Source: an uncultured Porphyromonadaceae bacterium (GTDB lineage Bacteria > Bacteroidota > Bacteroidia > Bacteroidales > Muribaculaceae). From it: 64,000 nucleotides of DNA. The notes under the pieces were generated by a model that saw only the letters and a program-made list of their open reading frames with translations, was not told where the DNA came from and did not search any database. Positions 53,227 through 62,504 of this stretch are shown here, one piece after another. A program made the translations under genes and the position numbers. Every line of letters starts with the position of its first letter. The first letter of the stretch is position 1. The stretch spans positions 1 through 64,000 of the forward strand of contig CALEUL010000027.1 in the NCBI GenBank assembly GCA_937921035.1. Reading direction: 5' to 3'.

Positions 53227-53577
53227 ATGGATTTGATTAAAGTTGCCGAAGAGGCTTTCGCCACCGGCAAGCAGCATCCCGAATTCGGCCCCGGCGATAC
53301 CATCACCGTTGCCTATCGTATTAAGGAAGGTAACAAAGAGCGTATCCAGCAGTACCGTGGTGTGGTTATCCGCATCTCGGGCGAAGGCGCCAAGAAGCGT
53401 TTCACCGTTCGCAAAATGAGCGACAACATCGGTGTTGAACGTATTTTCCCCATCGAATCGCCCTTTATCGATTCGATTACCGTAAACAAACTTGGTAAAG
53501 TACGCCGCGCAAAACTCTACTACCTCCGCGCTCTCACCGGCAAGAAGGCTCGTATCAAAGAGCGTCGCGCCAAGTAA
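53227..53577 (+). CDS. rplS: 50S ribosomal protein L19
   Basis: 116 residues. The family pattern PEFGPGDTITVAYRIKEG, EGAKKRFTVRKMS and VERIFPIESPFIDSI, then KVRRAKLYYLRALTGKKARIKE, is complete. It lies at the 30S-50S interface. A single-gene unit with its own promoter and terminator. Confidence 0.98.
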   Translation: MDLIKVAEEAFATGKQHPEFGPGDTITVAYRIKEGNKERIQQYRGVVIRISGEGAKKRFTVRKMSDNIGVERIFPIESPFIDSITVNKLGKVRRAKLYYLRALTGKKARIKERRAK

Positions 53578-53597
53578 GTTCGGATGCAAAGAAAAAA

Positions 53598-53625
53598 TAC
53601 AGTCCCGCGAGGGGCTGTTTTTTTA
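53598..53625 (+). terminator. Terminator of rplS
   Basis: Stem CAGTCCC/GGGGCTG with a short loop, followed by a run of seven T residues. An A-run precedes it, so it may also work on the other strand after the small gene at 53640. Confidence 0.88.
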
Positions 53626-53639
53626 TGCCCGTTTCCAAG

Positions 53640-53885
53640 CTATATTATAAGCCTTAGATGACCGTGAGCATTGTAACGGTAACGCTGTACTGTAGCGTCG
53701 GGATCGTCTGAAACAGTGAATACGCAATCCTCTTTTGAGACTGATATACCCGAAGCACGATAGGCTGCTTCTGCCGCGCCTTCTATGTTATGAAAGCCAT
53801 CGCCAGTAAATGTGAATAGCTTATTGCCGCCTACGGCAATATCTATGGTTACGCGGTCGGTGGGTCTGAGTCTGTTCGCTTCCAT
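53640..53885 (-). CDS. Small protein of unknown function
   Basis: 81 residues, not recognised as a named family. It is mixed charge with strands such as RVTIDIAVGGNKLFTFTG, a helix GAAEAAYRASGIS, and a well-formed tail VQRYRYNAHGHLRLII. One cysteine, no signal peptide. The codon use is like that of its neighbours and the product looks globular, which argues for a real gene. No canonical promoter is seen upstream. Confidence 0.6.
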   Translation of the reverse strand: MEANRLRPTDRVTIDIAVGGNKLFTFTGDGFHNIEGAAEAAYRASGISVSKEDCVFTVSDDPDATVQRYRYNAHGHLRLII

Positions 53886-53959
53886 TATAATAATTCGTTT
53901 TTATACATTATATATAACCCGCACGCGCGCGTAAGGTTCTCACCCCAGCGGAAGCACAC

Positions 53960-53991
53960 TAAAAAAAGGCACGTCATCGCTGACGTGCCTT
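53960..53991 (-). terminator. Terminator of the TPR lipoprotein gene
   Basis: Perfect 11-bp stem AAGGCACGTCA (53966-53976 with 53981-53991), followed on the minus strand by a T-run. Confidence 0.88.
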
Positions 53992-54012
53992 CGTATTTTA
54001 TGTTAGCGCTAA

Positions 54013-55698
54013 TCAATTGAGAGCGCGGCTCAGATCGTAGTTAGCGAATTCAAGGTCGTTGGCAGCCTGATTAGCCAGAGCGGCGTTGAGACGGATAGCC
54101 TGGCGAAGGTTGTTGGTGAGCATGGATTCGTTATTTGTACGTGCACCGAGAACAGCAGTGAGGTAGTAGGTTACTGCATCGGGAGTTTCGATACCGGCGA
54201 GAGTAGCCTTAGCCTTGCTGTAGTCTTTTGCAAGAATCTGTGCAAGAGCGGCGTTGTTGTTCTTCTCGTTGCCGAAAGCCTTTACAGCAGCGGCAACATC
54301 ACCTTGCTTGAGGTAATAGGTACCGAGAGCGTTGCCGAGTTCGGGAACACCGGCAGCAGCACCGAAGTACTGATTGGCACCGTTCTTGTTACCGTTAACA
54401 AGCTCGATGAGACCGAGGTTCATTGCAGCTTCGGGGTTCTTGCTTACGGAAGCAGCCTTTGCGAAGGAAGCCTTAGCAGCGTCGTAGTTCTTGGCAGCGT
54501 ACTGAGTCATACCGAGGTTGTTCCATGTACGGTAGTCGTTAGGATAGAGTTCGGTAGCTTTTTTATAGATATTCTGCTTTGCAGCGTTGTCGTTGGTAAG
54601 GGTTGCAGCGTAGAGGATTTCTTCTACAGAGAGCTGCGAAGGATTGGAAGCTACGAGAGCCATGATTTCGCTGTCGCTCTTGCCGATAACGTCGATAGAA
54701 GCTGTGATGCGGCTGTAACGGAGCTGGGGCAGGATGGTTTCTGCGAGCTGCTCGAAGATAGCGGAAAGGTTGCGGATTTCACGTTCGCGTGTTTCGGGAT
54801 CCTTGTACATGGACAGAACGCTCAGGATAAGGTCTTTGTCCTGGATATTGCTCTGGGCGACCAGTTTCTGGAAGCCTTCCCAGTCCTGTGCAGTGAACTG
54901 TGCGGTGAGTTCGCCGAATTCTGTAATCTTGTCTTTCTTGAGCTGCTTGGTAACATAGCCCTTGGTGTTCGATTCGCGATTGCCGGCGAGCTTGTAGTTG
55001 AGTTCGTAGCCACCGTCGGGCGAAGCGTAGGACTGGATGTTGATTTCCTGGAGCACGCGTGCTGTATCGGCATTGGCGTTGCGGATTTCCTTCTTCAGTT
55101 CTTCCATTGCGTCGGTTTTAAGCTGACCGGCGCGGATGTTTGCCTGATTGATAAGGAACATGATGTCGGCAGCGTATTTCTCGTTGATAACGCGCTGGAA
55201 GGCATCGTTTGCGATAGCGGGATAAACAGTGGCTGCATCGGCCATAGCTGCGGTTGCAACAACGCCGTTGGCAACTTTAACGCGGGGAAGAACATAAGTC
55301 TTGCCCTTCTGGTCTACGGTGAAGTCGAGGTAAAGTTCGCTCTTTGCCATCTCGGGCTGATAAACGAAGTTTACGGGGATAGTCTGTGTGCCGCCGTATT
55401 CGTAGGAAATAACGGGGTTGTTGCCGCGAACTTTTTCGCCCTGGAAGGAGTAAGCCTGCGAAGTGGCTTCCTGTCCGTTGTAGACAAGCACGGGAGTAAC
55501 GGTTACTTCGGCGTTCTTTTCAAAGAACTTGGCGGGGATGTTAGCTGTAACGGTTGCAGGTACATTTTCGCCTACAACTTCAAGCGGATTGGGGTTTACT
55601 GTGAAGTAATCAGCACTGAACTGGCCCAGCTTCTTACCACAGCCTGTCAAGGTAAGAGCGGCACCGATTCCGACTACATAGAAAATTTTGGAATTCAT
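54013..55698 (-). CDS. TPR lipoprotein with OmpA-like segment
   Basis: 561 residues. Lipobox LTGC (Cys20). The N-terminal part (about 25-150) is beta-rich; about 215-265 resembles an OmpA-type peptidoglycan-binding segment (INIQSYASPDGGYELNYKLAGNRE); from about 370 there are TPR-like repeats (KNYDAAKASFAKAASVSKNP, AAMNLGLIELVNGNKNGANQY). It is probably anchored in the outer membrane facing the periplasm. It is preceded by a canonical promoter and ended by a strong terminator, which points to good expression. Confidence 0.8.
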   Translation of the reverse strand: MNSKIFYVVGIGAALTLTGCGKKLGQFSADYFTVNPNPLEVVGENVPATVTANIPAKFFEKNAEVTVTPVLVYNGQEATSQAYSFQGEKVRGNNPVISYEYGGTQTIPVNFVYQPEMAKSELYLDFTVDQKGKTYVLPRVKVANGVVATAAMADAATVYPAIANDAFQRVINEKYAADIMFLINQANIRAGQLKTDAMEELKKEIRNANADTARVLQEINIQSYASPDGGYELNYKLAGNRESNTKGYVTKQLKKDKITEFGELTAQFTAQDWEGFQKLVAQSNIQDKDLILSVLSMYKDPETREREIRNLSAIFEQLAETILPQLRYSRITASIDVIGKSDSEIMALVASNPSQLSVEEILYAATLTNDNAAKQNIYKKATELYPNDYRTWNNLGMTQYAAKNYDAAKASFAKAASVSKNPEAAMNLGLIELVNGNKNGANQYFGAAAGVPELGNALGTYYLKQGDVAAAVKAFGNEKNNNAALAQILAKDYSKAKATLAGIETPDAVTYYLTAVLGARTNNESMLTNNLRQAIRLNAALANQAANDLEFANYDLSRALN

Positions 55699-55736
55699 AA
55701 TCTCGATGAATTAAGTTATTGTTCTCTTTTGGAGTA

Positions 55737-55766
55737 CAAAATTAGGATTAATTTTTAACTTTACAA
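55737..55766 (-). promoter_or_regulatory. Promoter of the TPR lipoprotein gene
   Basis: -33 TTG (55764-55766), 19-base spacer and -7 TAATTTTG (55737-55744) on the minus strand. Confidence 0.78.
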
Positions 55767-55840
55767 AAAAAATCTGCAACTGTTAAAAACAAACGGTATA
55801 AAATAAGAGTAATTTCATACAGAAGGACGAAATTACCGGT

Positions 55841-55858
55841 CCTGACGGCCCCGTCAGG
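55841..55858. repeat. Isolated palindrome in a divergent gap
   Basis: Perfect palindrome CCTGACGGCCCCGTCAGG between the TPR lipoprotein and CotH genes, which are read away from each other, so it is not needed as a terminator. The rest of the 55767-56052 gap holds no gene that I can support. Confidence 0.5.
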
Positions 55859-56052
55859 CCATTGAAAACACCGGACAAGAAATCTTTTCCGAAACAACGC
55901 AAAAAAACATCGAATTATTTGCGTTTCATGAGTTTATTTATTAATATTGCAATCTCAGTTATCCATTATGACGTAAGCCTCCCGGAATTTGCCCGCACGT
56001 CTGTTTTATCAATATCCGCCAAATGGGCTGGCGCACTAAAAACAAACCTTAT

Positions 56053-57468
56053 ATGCTATTCCAGAATTTAACTAAAAAACCTCAGATGCTCGTATTAGCC
56101 TCAATATTTATGATAACCTCCACCGCATCGGCAGGTGCAACGGAAGCCGAATGGCCAGAAAGCATGGCCAGCAAATCTCTCCCGATAGTGTATGTGGACA
56201 CCGAAAATTCCGCACCCATCGTAGATAAAGAAACAAAAATCCCTGCAACTCTCTACATCACAGTACCTGACGGCTATGACCAGCCGTCACTCGCCTCTGC
56301 CGAGGAACCTGCAGCACTGACTATCAAAGGTCGCGGCAACGCCTCCTGGAAAATGCCAAAGAAACCATACAAGATCAAGTTTGAGAGCAAGACACCGGTT
56401 CTCGGCATGCCCCAACACAAACACTATGCTCTTATACCTTTTGCTTCGGGATATGTTGAATGGCTGGCAGCATACGCCGGCATGGAACTCGGCCGAATGA
56501 CCGGCATGCCGTGGACTCCTCGAATGCAGCCCTGCGAACTTGTTCTTAACGGCAGCTACAACGGTCTGTATTTCATGGTAGAAAGCATGAAAATAGACAA
56601 AAACCGCATTGATATTTTCGAACAGAGCGACCTATGCGAAGACCCCGACCTCATCCCCGGTGGCTGACTTGTGGAAATAGACAATTATGATGATCCGTGC
56701 CAGATTGTAATTCAGGAAAATCCGGAGCAATCGCTCAGAGTAACCTACAAAACGCCTGAAGAACTCAGCGAGCTGCAGGAACAGCACCTCATCGAGCAGT
56801 TCACCATCATGAACCAGGCCATCTACAGCAAAGACCCCACAGGCGAAGCATTCTGCCAATATATCGACGTAAACTCCATCGCACGTTACTTTATCGTCCG
56901 CGAGATTCTGCACGATACCGACGGCTATAACGGCAGTTTCTACCTTCATAAGGACCTTGGAGAGGACTCCAAATGGAATTTCGGACCTCTATGGGACCTT
57001 TCTTTCGGCGGCAAGAAAAACGACTGGATCATGTACGACCATCCAGGATTCTCACAGATTCACTGGATAGAGCCTATTTTCCACACCGATGCCTTCCAGA
57101 GCGCACTGTACGAGCAATGGAATGCCCTTATGCTCAAAATCGATGATATTTATCCTTACATCAACTCCTTGACCGAGCGCTGCGAAGCTGCCGACGCCGC
57201 AAACAACAAACGCTGGCCCGATATCAGCAACCCAGACACCAAATCCAAAGCCGGCAAACTAATAAACGAGATGAAATACAATATTCAATGGATAAATAAC
57301 AAACTATCAGTATCTTCCGCAGACAACCCCATTGCAAAACCCGGCAACAGCAACATACGCTGGTTCAACATGCAAGGCATCGAAGTTGCCGACGACGACA
57401 TCATTTCCGGCGTCTACATCCGCGTTGACCAGAACGGAGCAAGCAAAATACTGCGTAGGCGTAATTAG
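56053..57468 (+). pseudogene. CotH-family protein gene interrupted by one in-frame TGA
   Basis: 471 codons in one frame, broken only by TGA at 56665-56667 (codon 205). The N-terminal part has a signal-like start (MLFQNLTKKPQMLVLASIFMITSTASA) and CotH features: IKGRGNASWKMPKKPYKIKF, NGSYNGLYFMVESMKI and KNRIDIFEQSD. After the stop it continues with LVEIDNYDD, FIVREILHDTDGYNGSFYLHKD, WNFGPLWDLSFGG, and ends in a short sorting-tail-like GVYIRVDQNGASKILRRRN. The stop follows GG where the family has an aromatic residue (G-G-Y/W-L-x-E). A single change TGG to TGA would explain it; a sequencing error or recoding cannot be excluded. Confidence 0.82.
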
Positions 57469-57526
57469 CGCAAACTGACTTTTGCAGTACATCGCGCGCA
57501 AAAGTGCAAAAAAAGTTGCGAAAAAG

Positions 57527-57558
57527 TTTGGCAGAGAAAGCAAAAATGAGTACTTTTG
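57527..57558 (+). promoter_or_regulatory. Promoter of rplU-rpmA
   Basis: -33 TTTG (57527-57530), 20-base spacer and -7 TACTTTTG (57551-57558). The leader is about 90 bases and could fold; an L21-leader-type regulator is possible. Confidence 0.8.
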
Positions 57559-57649
57559 TGGGCTGATTTTCCGCAATAGGCTCGGTTAAGTGCGAATAGT
57601 TCACGCAACTATCGCCGCCTCAGCGGGTTAACTATTATTATCATTAACA

Positions 57650-57970
57650 ATGTACGTAATCGTAGAAATCCAGGGACAGCAGTTCAAGGCCGAAAAAGAT
57701 CGTTTCTTGTATGTGCACTATCTTGGAGAGAATGTAAAAGAAGGCGACAGCGTTGAATTCGACCGCGTTCTTCTCGCCGACCTCGACGGCACCGTTAAAG
57801 TAGGCGCACCAACAGTTGAAGGCGCGAAGGTAGTTTGCGAAGTAGCAACTTCCCTTGTCAAAGGCGATAAAGTTATCGTTTTCAAGAAAAAACGTCGCAA
57901 AGGCTATCGCCGCAAAAACGGCCATCGCCAGTATTTCACCAAGGTAGTCATCAAAGACATCGTAGCCTGA
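57650..57970 (+). CDS. rplU: 50S ribosomal protein L21
   Basis: 106 residues: MYVIVEIQGQQFKAEKDRF at the start, GDSVEFDRVLLAD in the middle, and the basic VIVFKKKRRKGYRRKNGHRQ tail, typical of L21. Followed 42 bases later by rpmA, the usual order. Confidence 0.98.
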   Translation: MYVIVEIQGQQFKAEKDRFLYVHYLGENVKEGDSVEFDRVLLADLDGTVKVGAPTVEGAKVVCEVATSLVKGDKVIVFKKKRRKGYRRKNGHRQYFTKVVIKDIVA

Positions 57971-58012
57971 TTGTTTCACCACCGCATCTGCGAATAATAT
58001 CTAAACAGCACT

Positions 58013-58276
58013 ATGGCACATAAAAAAGGCGTCGGTAGTTCGAAGAACGGCCGTGAATCAGAAAGCAAACGTCTTGGCGTCAAGATTTTCGGCGGCCAGT
58101 TTGCAAAAGCCGGTAACATCATCAAACGTCAGCGCGGCACGGTACATCATCCGGGGCTGAACGTAGGAATGGGCAAAGACCACACACTCTACGCCCTTAT
58201 CAACGGCACCGTAAGCTTCACCGAAGGCCGCAACGGCCGCAAGTTCATCAACATTGTACCTGTAGCCGAGGCTTAA
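58013..58276 (+). CDS. rpmA: 50S ribosomal protein L27
   Basis: 87 residues: MAHKKGVGSSKNGRESESKR, VKIFGGQFAKAGNIIKRQRG, HPGLNVGMGKDHTLYALI. The N-terminus begins MAHKKG, so it has no cleavable leader of the Firmicutes type. Confidence 0.98.
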   Translation: MAHKKGVGSSKNGRESESKRLGVKIFGGQFAKAGNIIKRQRGTVHHPGLNVGMGKDHTLYALINGTVSFTEGRNGRKFINIVPVAEA

Positions 58277-58297
58277 CCTCAAACCGACAACACACAC

Positions 58298-58327
58298 GAC
58301 GGCAGCTCGTTATCGCGCTGCCGTTTG
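58298..58327 (+). terminator. Hairpin after rpmA
   Basis: Stem ACGGCAGC/GCTGCCGT with a 10-base loop followed by TTGTCAT. Likely terminator of rplU-rpmA, with a weak T-run. Confidence 0.6.
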
Positions 58328-58443
58328 TCATATATACAGCACGTTAGGTTTTGTCGGCGAAGCGAGGGGAGGTTCCAATGAAAAAATTTGCAAACGAGGC
58401 GTACGAAATCATTGTTACAATAGGCAATACCACTTTTTTTTAC

Positions 58444-58451
58444 TAATTTTG
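58444..58451 (+). promoter_or_regulatory. -7 box for purH
   Basis: TAATTTTG 28 bases before the purH ATG. No TTG at the standard distance. Confidence 0.5.
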
Positions 58452-58479
58452 CACATTAATTATACAAAGCTATAATACG

Positions 58480-60021
58480 ATGTCGTCCACAAAACAAATC
58501 AAAAGCGCACTAATATCTGTCTTTCACAAGGACAAACTCGAGCCAATTTTAACAAAACTTTACAATTCAGGCGTTAAACTTATATCGACGGGCGGAACCC
58601 GGTCTTTTATCGAAAGTCTCGGTTATCCCTGCGTGGCAGTAGAAGATCTAACGGGCTATCCATCGATACTTGGAGGCCGTGTTAAAACGCTTCATCCGAA
58701 AATTTTCGGCGGTATTCTTGCACGCCGCGACAATGAGGGCGACAACGCACAGTCGGCGCAGTATGAAATCGAGGCCATCGACCTTGTCATTGTCGATCTG
58801 TATCCTTTCGAAGATACCGTAGCCTCCGGCGCATCCGAAGCCGACATAATTGAGAAAATAGACATAGGCGGCATCTCTCTTATCCGCGCTGCCGCCAAAA
58901 ACTTTGCCGACGTAGCCATCGTCGCATCCAAGGCCCAGTACCCGTTGCTTGCAGGCTTCCTTGACGCACACGGCGCCGCGACAACCCTTGAGGAACGCCG
59001 TCTGCTTGCCCGCGAGGCCTTCGCCGTTTCGTCGGGCTACGACACAGCCATCTACAACTGGTTCGCCGAGACCACACCTCTTGAGGATTGCAGCCTGTCG
59101 GCCCTCCGCGTTGCCGTAAACGGCGCGATGCCTCTGCGCTACGGTGAGAACCCCCATCAGGCCGCCGCATACTACGGCGACTTCGACAAACAGTTCGACA
59201 AACTTCACGGAAAAGAAATAAGCTACAACAATCTGCTTGACATCGATGCAGCATGCTCGCTGATCGACGAGTTCGACGACACGACGGTAGCCATCCTCAA
59301 GCACAACAACGCGTGCGGCTGCGCGACACGCGGCACCGTAGACGAAGCCTGGGCAGACGCCCTTGCCGGCGACCCCGTTTCGGCATTCGGCGGCATTATC
59401 ATCTGCAACCGCCGGATAGAAGCTAAGGCAGCCGCAGAAATCGGCAAAATCTTCTTCGAGGTTATCATCGCTCCCGAGTACAGCGACGACGCCCTTACCA
59501 TCCTCAAGCAGAAAAAGAACCGCATAATCCTTGTCCGCAAGGAGGCCGCGCCCGCCGGAAAGCGCATGCGCACTATTCTTGGAGGCGTGCTCGTACAGGA
59601 CAACGACGCCAAAGCAGAGACAGCCGAGGACATGAAGCTTGTTTCCGGCGAAACCCTCACAGACGCCATTGTGTCCGACATGATTTTTGCCAACAAACTT
59701 GTGAAGCACAGCAAAAGCAACGCCATCGTACTTGCCCGCAACGGCCAGCTGCTTGCATCGGGCGTAGGCCAGACATCCCGAGTTGACGCATTGCGCCATG
59801 CAATAGAGAAGGCCCACTCGTTCAACTTTGACCTTAAGGGCGCCACAATGGCCTCCGACGCATTCTTCCCCTTTGCGGACTGTGTTGAAATAGCCCATGC
59901 GGAAGGCATCGACTACGTTATCCAGCCAGGAGGCTCCATCCGCGACACCGATTCTGTCGACTACTGTAAGGCAAACGGCATGACCATGGTCATGACCGGC
60001 TTCCGCCACTTCCGCCATTGA
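58480..60021 (+). CDS. purH: Bifunctional AICAR transformylase / IMP cyclohydrolase
   Basis: Last two steps of de novo IMP synthesis. 513 residues. The N-terminal MGS-like cyclohydrolase domain has STGGTRSFIESLG, TGYPSILGGRVKTLHP and DLVIVDLYPFE. The transformylase domain has LRYGENPHQAAAYYGD, LLDIDAACSLI, LKHNNACGCA, SDAFFPFADCVE and QPGGSIRD near the end. mreB follows after 25 bases, so purH and the cell-shape genes may share a transcript. Confidence 0.97.
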   Translation: MSSTKQIKSALISVFHKDKLEPILTKLYNSGVKLISTGGTRSFIESLGYPCVAVEDLTGYPSILGGRVKTLHPKIFGGILARRDNEGDNAQSAQYEIEAIDLVIVDLYPFEDTVASGASEADIIEKIDIGGISLIRAAAKNFADVAIVASKAQYPLLAGFLDAHGAATTLEERRLLAREAFAVSSGYDTAIYNWFAETTPLEDCSLSALRVAVNGAMPLRYGENPHQAAAYYGDFDKQFDKLHGKEISYNNLLDIDAACSLIDEFDDTTVAILKHNNACGCATRGTVDEAWADALAGDPVSAFGGIIICNRRIEAKAAAEIGKIFFEVIIAPEYSDDALTILKQKKNRIILVRKEAAPAGKRMRTILGGVLVQDNDAKAETAEDMKLVSGETLTDAIVSDMIFANKLVKHSKSNAIVLARNGQLLASGVGQTSRVDALRHAIEKAHSFNFDLKGATMASDAFFPFADCVEIAHAEGIDYVIQPGGSIRDTDSVDYCKANGMTMVMTGFRHFRH

Positions 60022-60046
60022 TAAATACCTTTCCCCACAAATAGAA

Positions 60047-61066
60047 ATGAGACTTTTCTCACTAACAAAAGAAATCGCCATCGACCTTGGCACGGCCAAC
60101 ACGATTATCATCCATAACGACAAGATCGTAATCAACGAGCCGTCCATCGTTGCCCTTGACAGCCGCACCGACAAACTTATCGCCGTCGGCAACGAAGCGC
60201 ACCAGATGGAAGGCAAAGGCCACGTAGGCATCCGCACAGTCCGTCCCCTTCGGAAGGGTGTGATTGCCGACTTCAACGCAGCGGAACTTATGATTCGCGG
60301 GCTTGTCAAAAAGGCAAGCACCAAAAACAACTGGTTCTCACCATCGCTTCGCATGGTTGTCGGCATACCATCCGGCGCCTCCGAAGTTGAAGTCCGTGCC
60401 GTACGCGACTCCTCGGAGCATGCCGACGGGCGCGACGTATATATGATCCACGAACCCATGGCAGCCGCACTGGGCATCGGCCTCGATGTTGAGGCCCCAC
60501 AGGGCAACATGATAGTAGACATAGGCGGCGGTACGACAGAAATCGCCGTAATCTCGCTTGGCGGCATCGTCAGCAACAAGAGTATCCAGGTTGCCGGCGA
60601 CGACCTAACCGACGATATTCTCAACCACATGCGCCGCGCGCACAACATCAAAGTTGGTGTACGCACCGCCGAACAGATCAAGATGCACGTAGGCTCCGCC
60701 CTTACCGAACTTGACAATCCGCCGGAGGATTACGTTGTGCATGGTCCCAACCTTATGACGTCTCTGCCACTGGAAGTACCCGTTAGCTATCAGGAAATCT
60801 GCCACTGCATAGAGAAGACAATCTCCAAAATCGAAGCGGCGGTACTCAGCGCACTGGAGCAGACACCTCCGGAACTGTACGCCGATATCGTGCGCAACGG
60901 CATATATCTTGCCGGCGGCGGCGCGATGCTTCGCGGCCTCGACAAGCGCCTCATCGACAAGATCGGTATCCAGTTCCACATCGCCGACGATCCCCTGCTC
61001 TGCGTAGCCAAGGGCACAGGCGTTGCGCTGAAGAACATCCACCGCTTCTCGTTCCTTATCCGATAA
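60047..61066 (+). CDS. mreB: Rod-shape-determining actin homologue MreB
   Basis: 339 residues. Actin-like ATPase motifs: IAIDLGTANTIIIH (phosphate 1), INEPSIVALD, VDIGGGTTEIAV (phosphate 2), and YLAGGGAMLRGLDKRL (adenosine). It forms membrane-bound filaments that guide lateral wall synthesis. First of the mreB-mreC-mreD-mrdA group. Confidence 0.97.
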   Translation: MRLFSLTKEIAIDLGTANTIIIHNDKIVINEPSIVALDSRTDKLIAVGNEAHQMEGKGHVGIRTVRPLRKGVIADFNAAELMIRGLVKKASTKNNWFSPSLRMVVGIPSGASEVEVRAVRDSSEHADGRDVYMIHEPMAAALGIGLDVEAPQGNMIVDIGGGTTEIAVISLGGIVSNKSIQVAGDDLTDDILNHMRRAHNIKVGVRTAEQIKMHVGSALTELDNPPEDYVVHGPNLMTSLPLEVPVSYQEICHCIEKTISKIEAAVLSALEQTPPELYADIVRNGIYLAGGGAMLRGLDKRLIDKIGIQFHIADDPLLCVAKGTGVALKNIHRFSFLIR

Positions 61067-61090
61067 AATCACGGCAAGGCCGTATACCCA

Positions 61091-61960
61091 GTGGGCGAAC
61101 TTATTTCGTTCATAGTAAAACACAGCAAGTGGCTTGTGTTCATCGTTCTGGTGAGCATAAGCTGCATGCTTATATTCCATAGCGATCCCTACCGGCAGCA
61201 CGTGTACCTAACGTCGGCCGGACGTCTGGCATCCACGGCCTACAAAAGCGCCAACAACGTTACATCGTACTTCAATCTCCTCGAAATCAACGATGACCTC
61301 AACCGTAGCAACGCCGCCCTACAATCGGAAATAGTTAGGCTGAACGAGCGCATAAACCTGCTAACGGAACAGGGATTCCGCGACACCCTGAGGGTTGATT
61401 CCGGTATCAGTCCGTTCCGTTTTATCGTAGCGCATGTTATCAACAACAGCGTTGCTCGCCCGTTCAACTACATCACCATCAATAAAGGGAGCCGCGACGG
61501 CATCAAGCCCGAGCTTGGCGTAGTTGACCGCAACGGCGTAGTAGGCATCGTGAGCAACGTAGGGCCATCGACATCGCGCGTGATATCACTGCTAAACCCT
61601 CACTTCCGCCTGTCGTGCAAAATCAAGCGTAGCGACTATTTCGGCTCTCTTGTATGGGAGGGGGGCAACCCCGAGGAAGCGACACTGGAAGAACTTCCCC
61701 GGCACACCGTGTTTGAGGTTGGCGATACAATTGTAACCAGCGGTTTCTCGGCCGTTTTCCCGGCAGGTCTGCCAGTAGGAGTGATTATTGACGACGATAC
61801 GGACCGCACCCAGAACTTCTTCAAGCTGCGAATTCGTCTGCTGACCGATTTCACCACCCTCGGGAACGTTCAGGTGATTGTCAACAACCAGGCAGAAGAA
61901 ATAAAAGCACTAACACAGGGCGAGGAAAACGATTCGAAAAAGAACCCCTTCGGTACATAG
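61091..61960 (+). CDS. mreC: Rod-shape-determining protein MreC
   Basis: 289 residues with a GTG start. One membrane helix (about 14-30), a coiled coil (about 55-95: NLLEINDDLNRSNAALQSEI), then the MreC beta domain (SVARPFNYITINKGS, GVVDRNGVVGIVSNVGPSTS, VWEGGNPEEATLEELPRH, GDTIVTSGFSAVFPAGLPVG). It links MreB to the wall synthesis enzymes in the periplasm. Confidence 0.94.
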   Translation: MGELISFIVKHSKWLVFIVLVSISCMLIFHSDPYRQHVYLTSAGRLASTAYKSANNVTSYFNLLEINDDLNRSNAALQSEIVRLNERINLLTEQGFRDTLRVDSGISPFRFIVAHVINNSVARPFNYITINKGSRDGIKPELGVVDRNGVVGIVSNVGPSTSRVISLLNPHFRLSCKIKRSDYFGSLVWEGGNPEEATLEELPRHTVFEVGDTIVTSGFSAVFPAGLPVGVIIDDDTDRTQNFFKLRIRLLTDFTTLGNVQVIVNNQAEEIKALTQGEENDSKKNPFGT

Positions 61961-61967
61961 GACTCCC

Positions 61968-62483
61968 ATGACAAAGTTCGCGATACGCTATGCAATAATG
62001 TTCGTTCTGCTGATACCGTTGCAGGCGATAGTATTCAACCACCTCATACTATTCAATGTAGCGGTGCCACTGGCGTTCCTGTACCTTATAGTAATGCTGC
62101 CAGTAACATTAGGCACCAACATATGCACGCTCCTCGGCTTTCTTGCCGGCTTTCTTCTGGATATTTTCTGCGACACCCCCGGCGTAAACGCCCTATGCAG
62201 CACAGTGCTTGCCTTCGCACGCAAGCCACTGTTCCACTTATATGTATCAATGGACGACGACCTTGCCGGGCGTTCCCCCTCGGCACGCTCGATGGGCCAC
62301 GCGGCTTACATGAAATTCATATTCACGGCCACGGTGATATATTGCGGCATGCTTTTTTCCGTGGAAGCCTTCCAGTTCTTCAACCTATGGCTGCTCGTCC
62401 TACGCATTCTCGCCTCAACGGCCTACACCTTTGTCGTTCTCTACGCCATCGACTGCCTTCTGGCCCCGAAGAACGACGATTAG
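61968..62483 (+). CDS. mreD: Rod-shape-determining protein MreD
   Basis: 171 residues, almost all hydrophobic, with about five helices (e.g. YAIMFVLLIPLQAIVFNHLI, GFLAGFLLDIFCDTPGVNAL). Its start is 7 bases after the mreC stop. Identity rests on position and the MreD-like GxxxDxxxxxPGxNAL pattern. Confidence 0.88.
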   Translation: MTKFAIRYAIMFVLLIPLQAIVFNHLILFNVAVPLAFLYLIVMLPVTLGTNICTLLGFLAGFLLDIFCDTPGVNALCSTVLAFARKPLFHLYVSMDDDLAGRSPSARSMGHAAYMKFIFTATVIYCGMLFSVEAFQFFNLWLLVLRILASTAYTFVVLYAIDCLLAPKNDD

Positions 62484-62504
62484 GCCCAAACAACTTGTCT
62501 GTAA

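Noticed and set aside
54304..55758. Plus-strand open frame opposite the TPR lipoprotein gene
   Set aside because: Shadow of the real lipoprotein, which has a lipobox, promoter and terminator.
55862..56071. Possible 69-codon gene before CotH
   Set aside because: Lys-rich, no promoter, and overlaps the likely CotH start; not supported.
58648..60717. Minus-strand 689-codon open frame opposite purH and mreB
   Set aside because: Crosses two certain genes on the other strand and matches nothing known.
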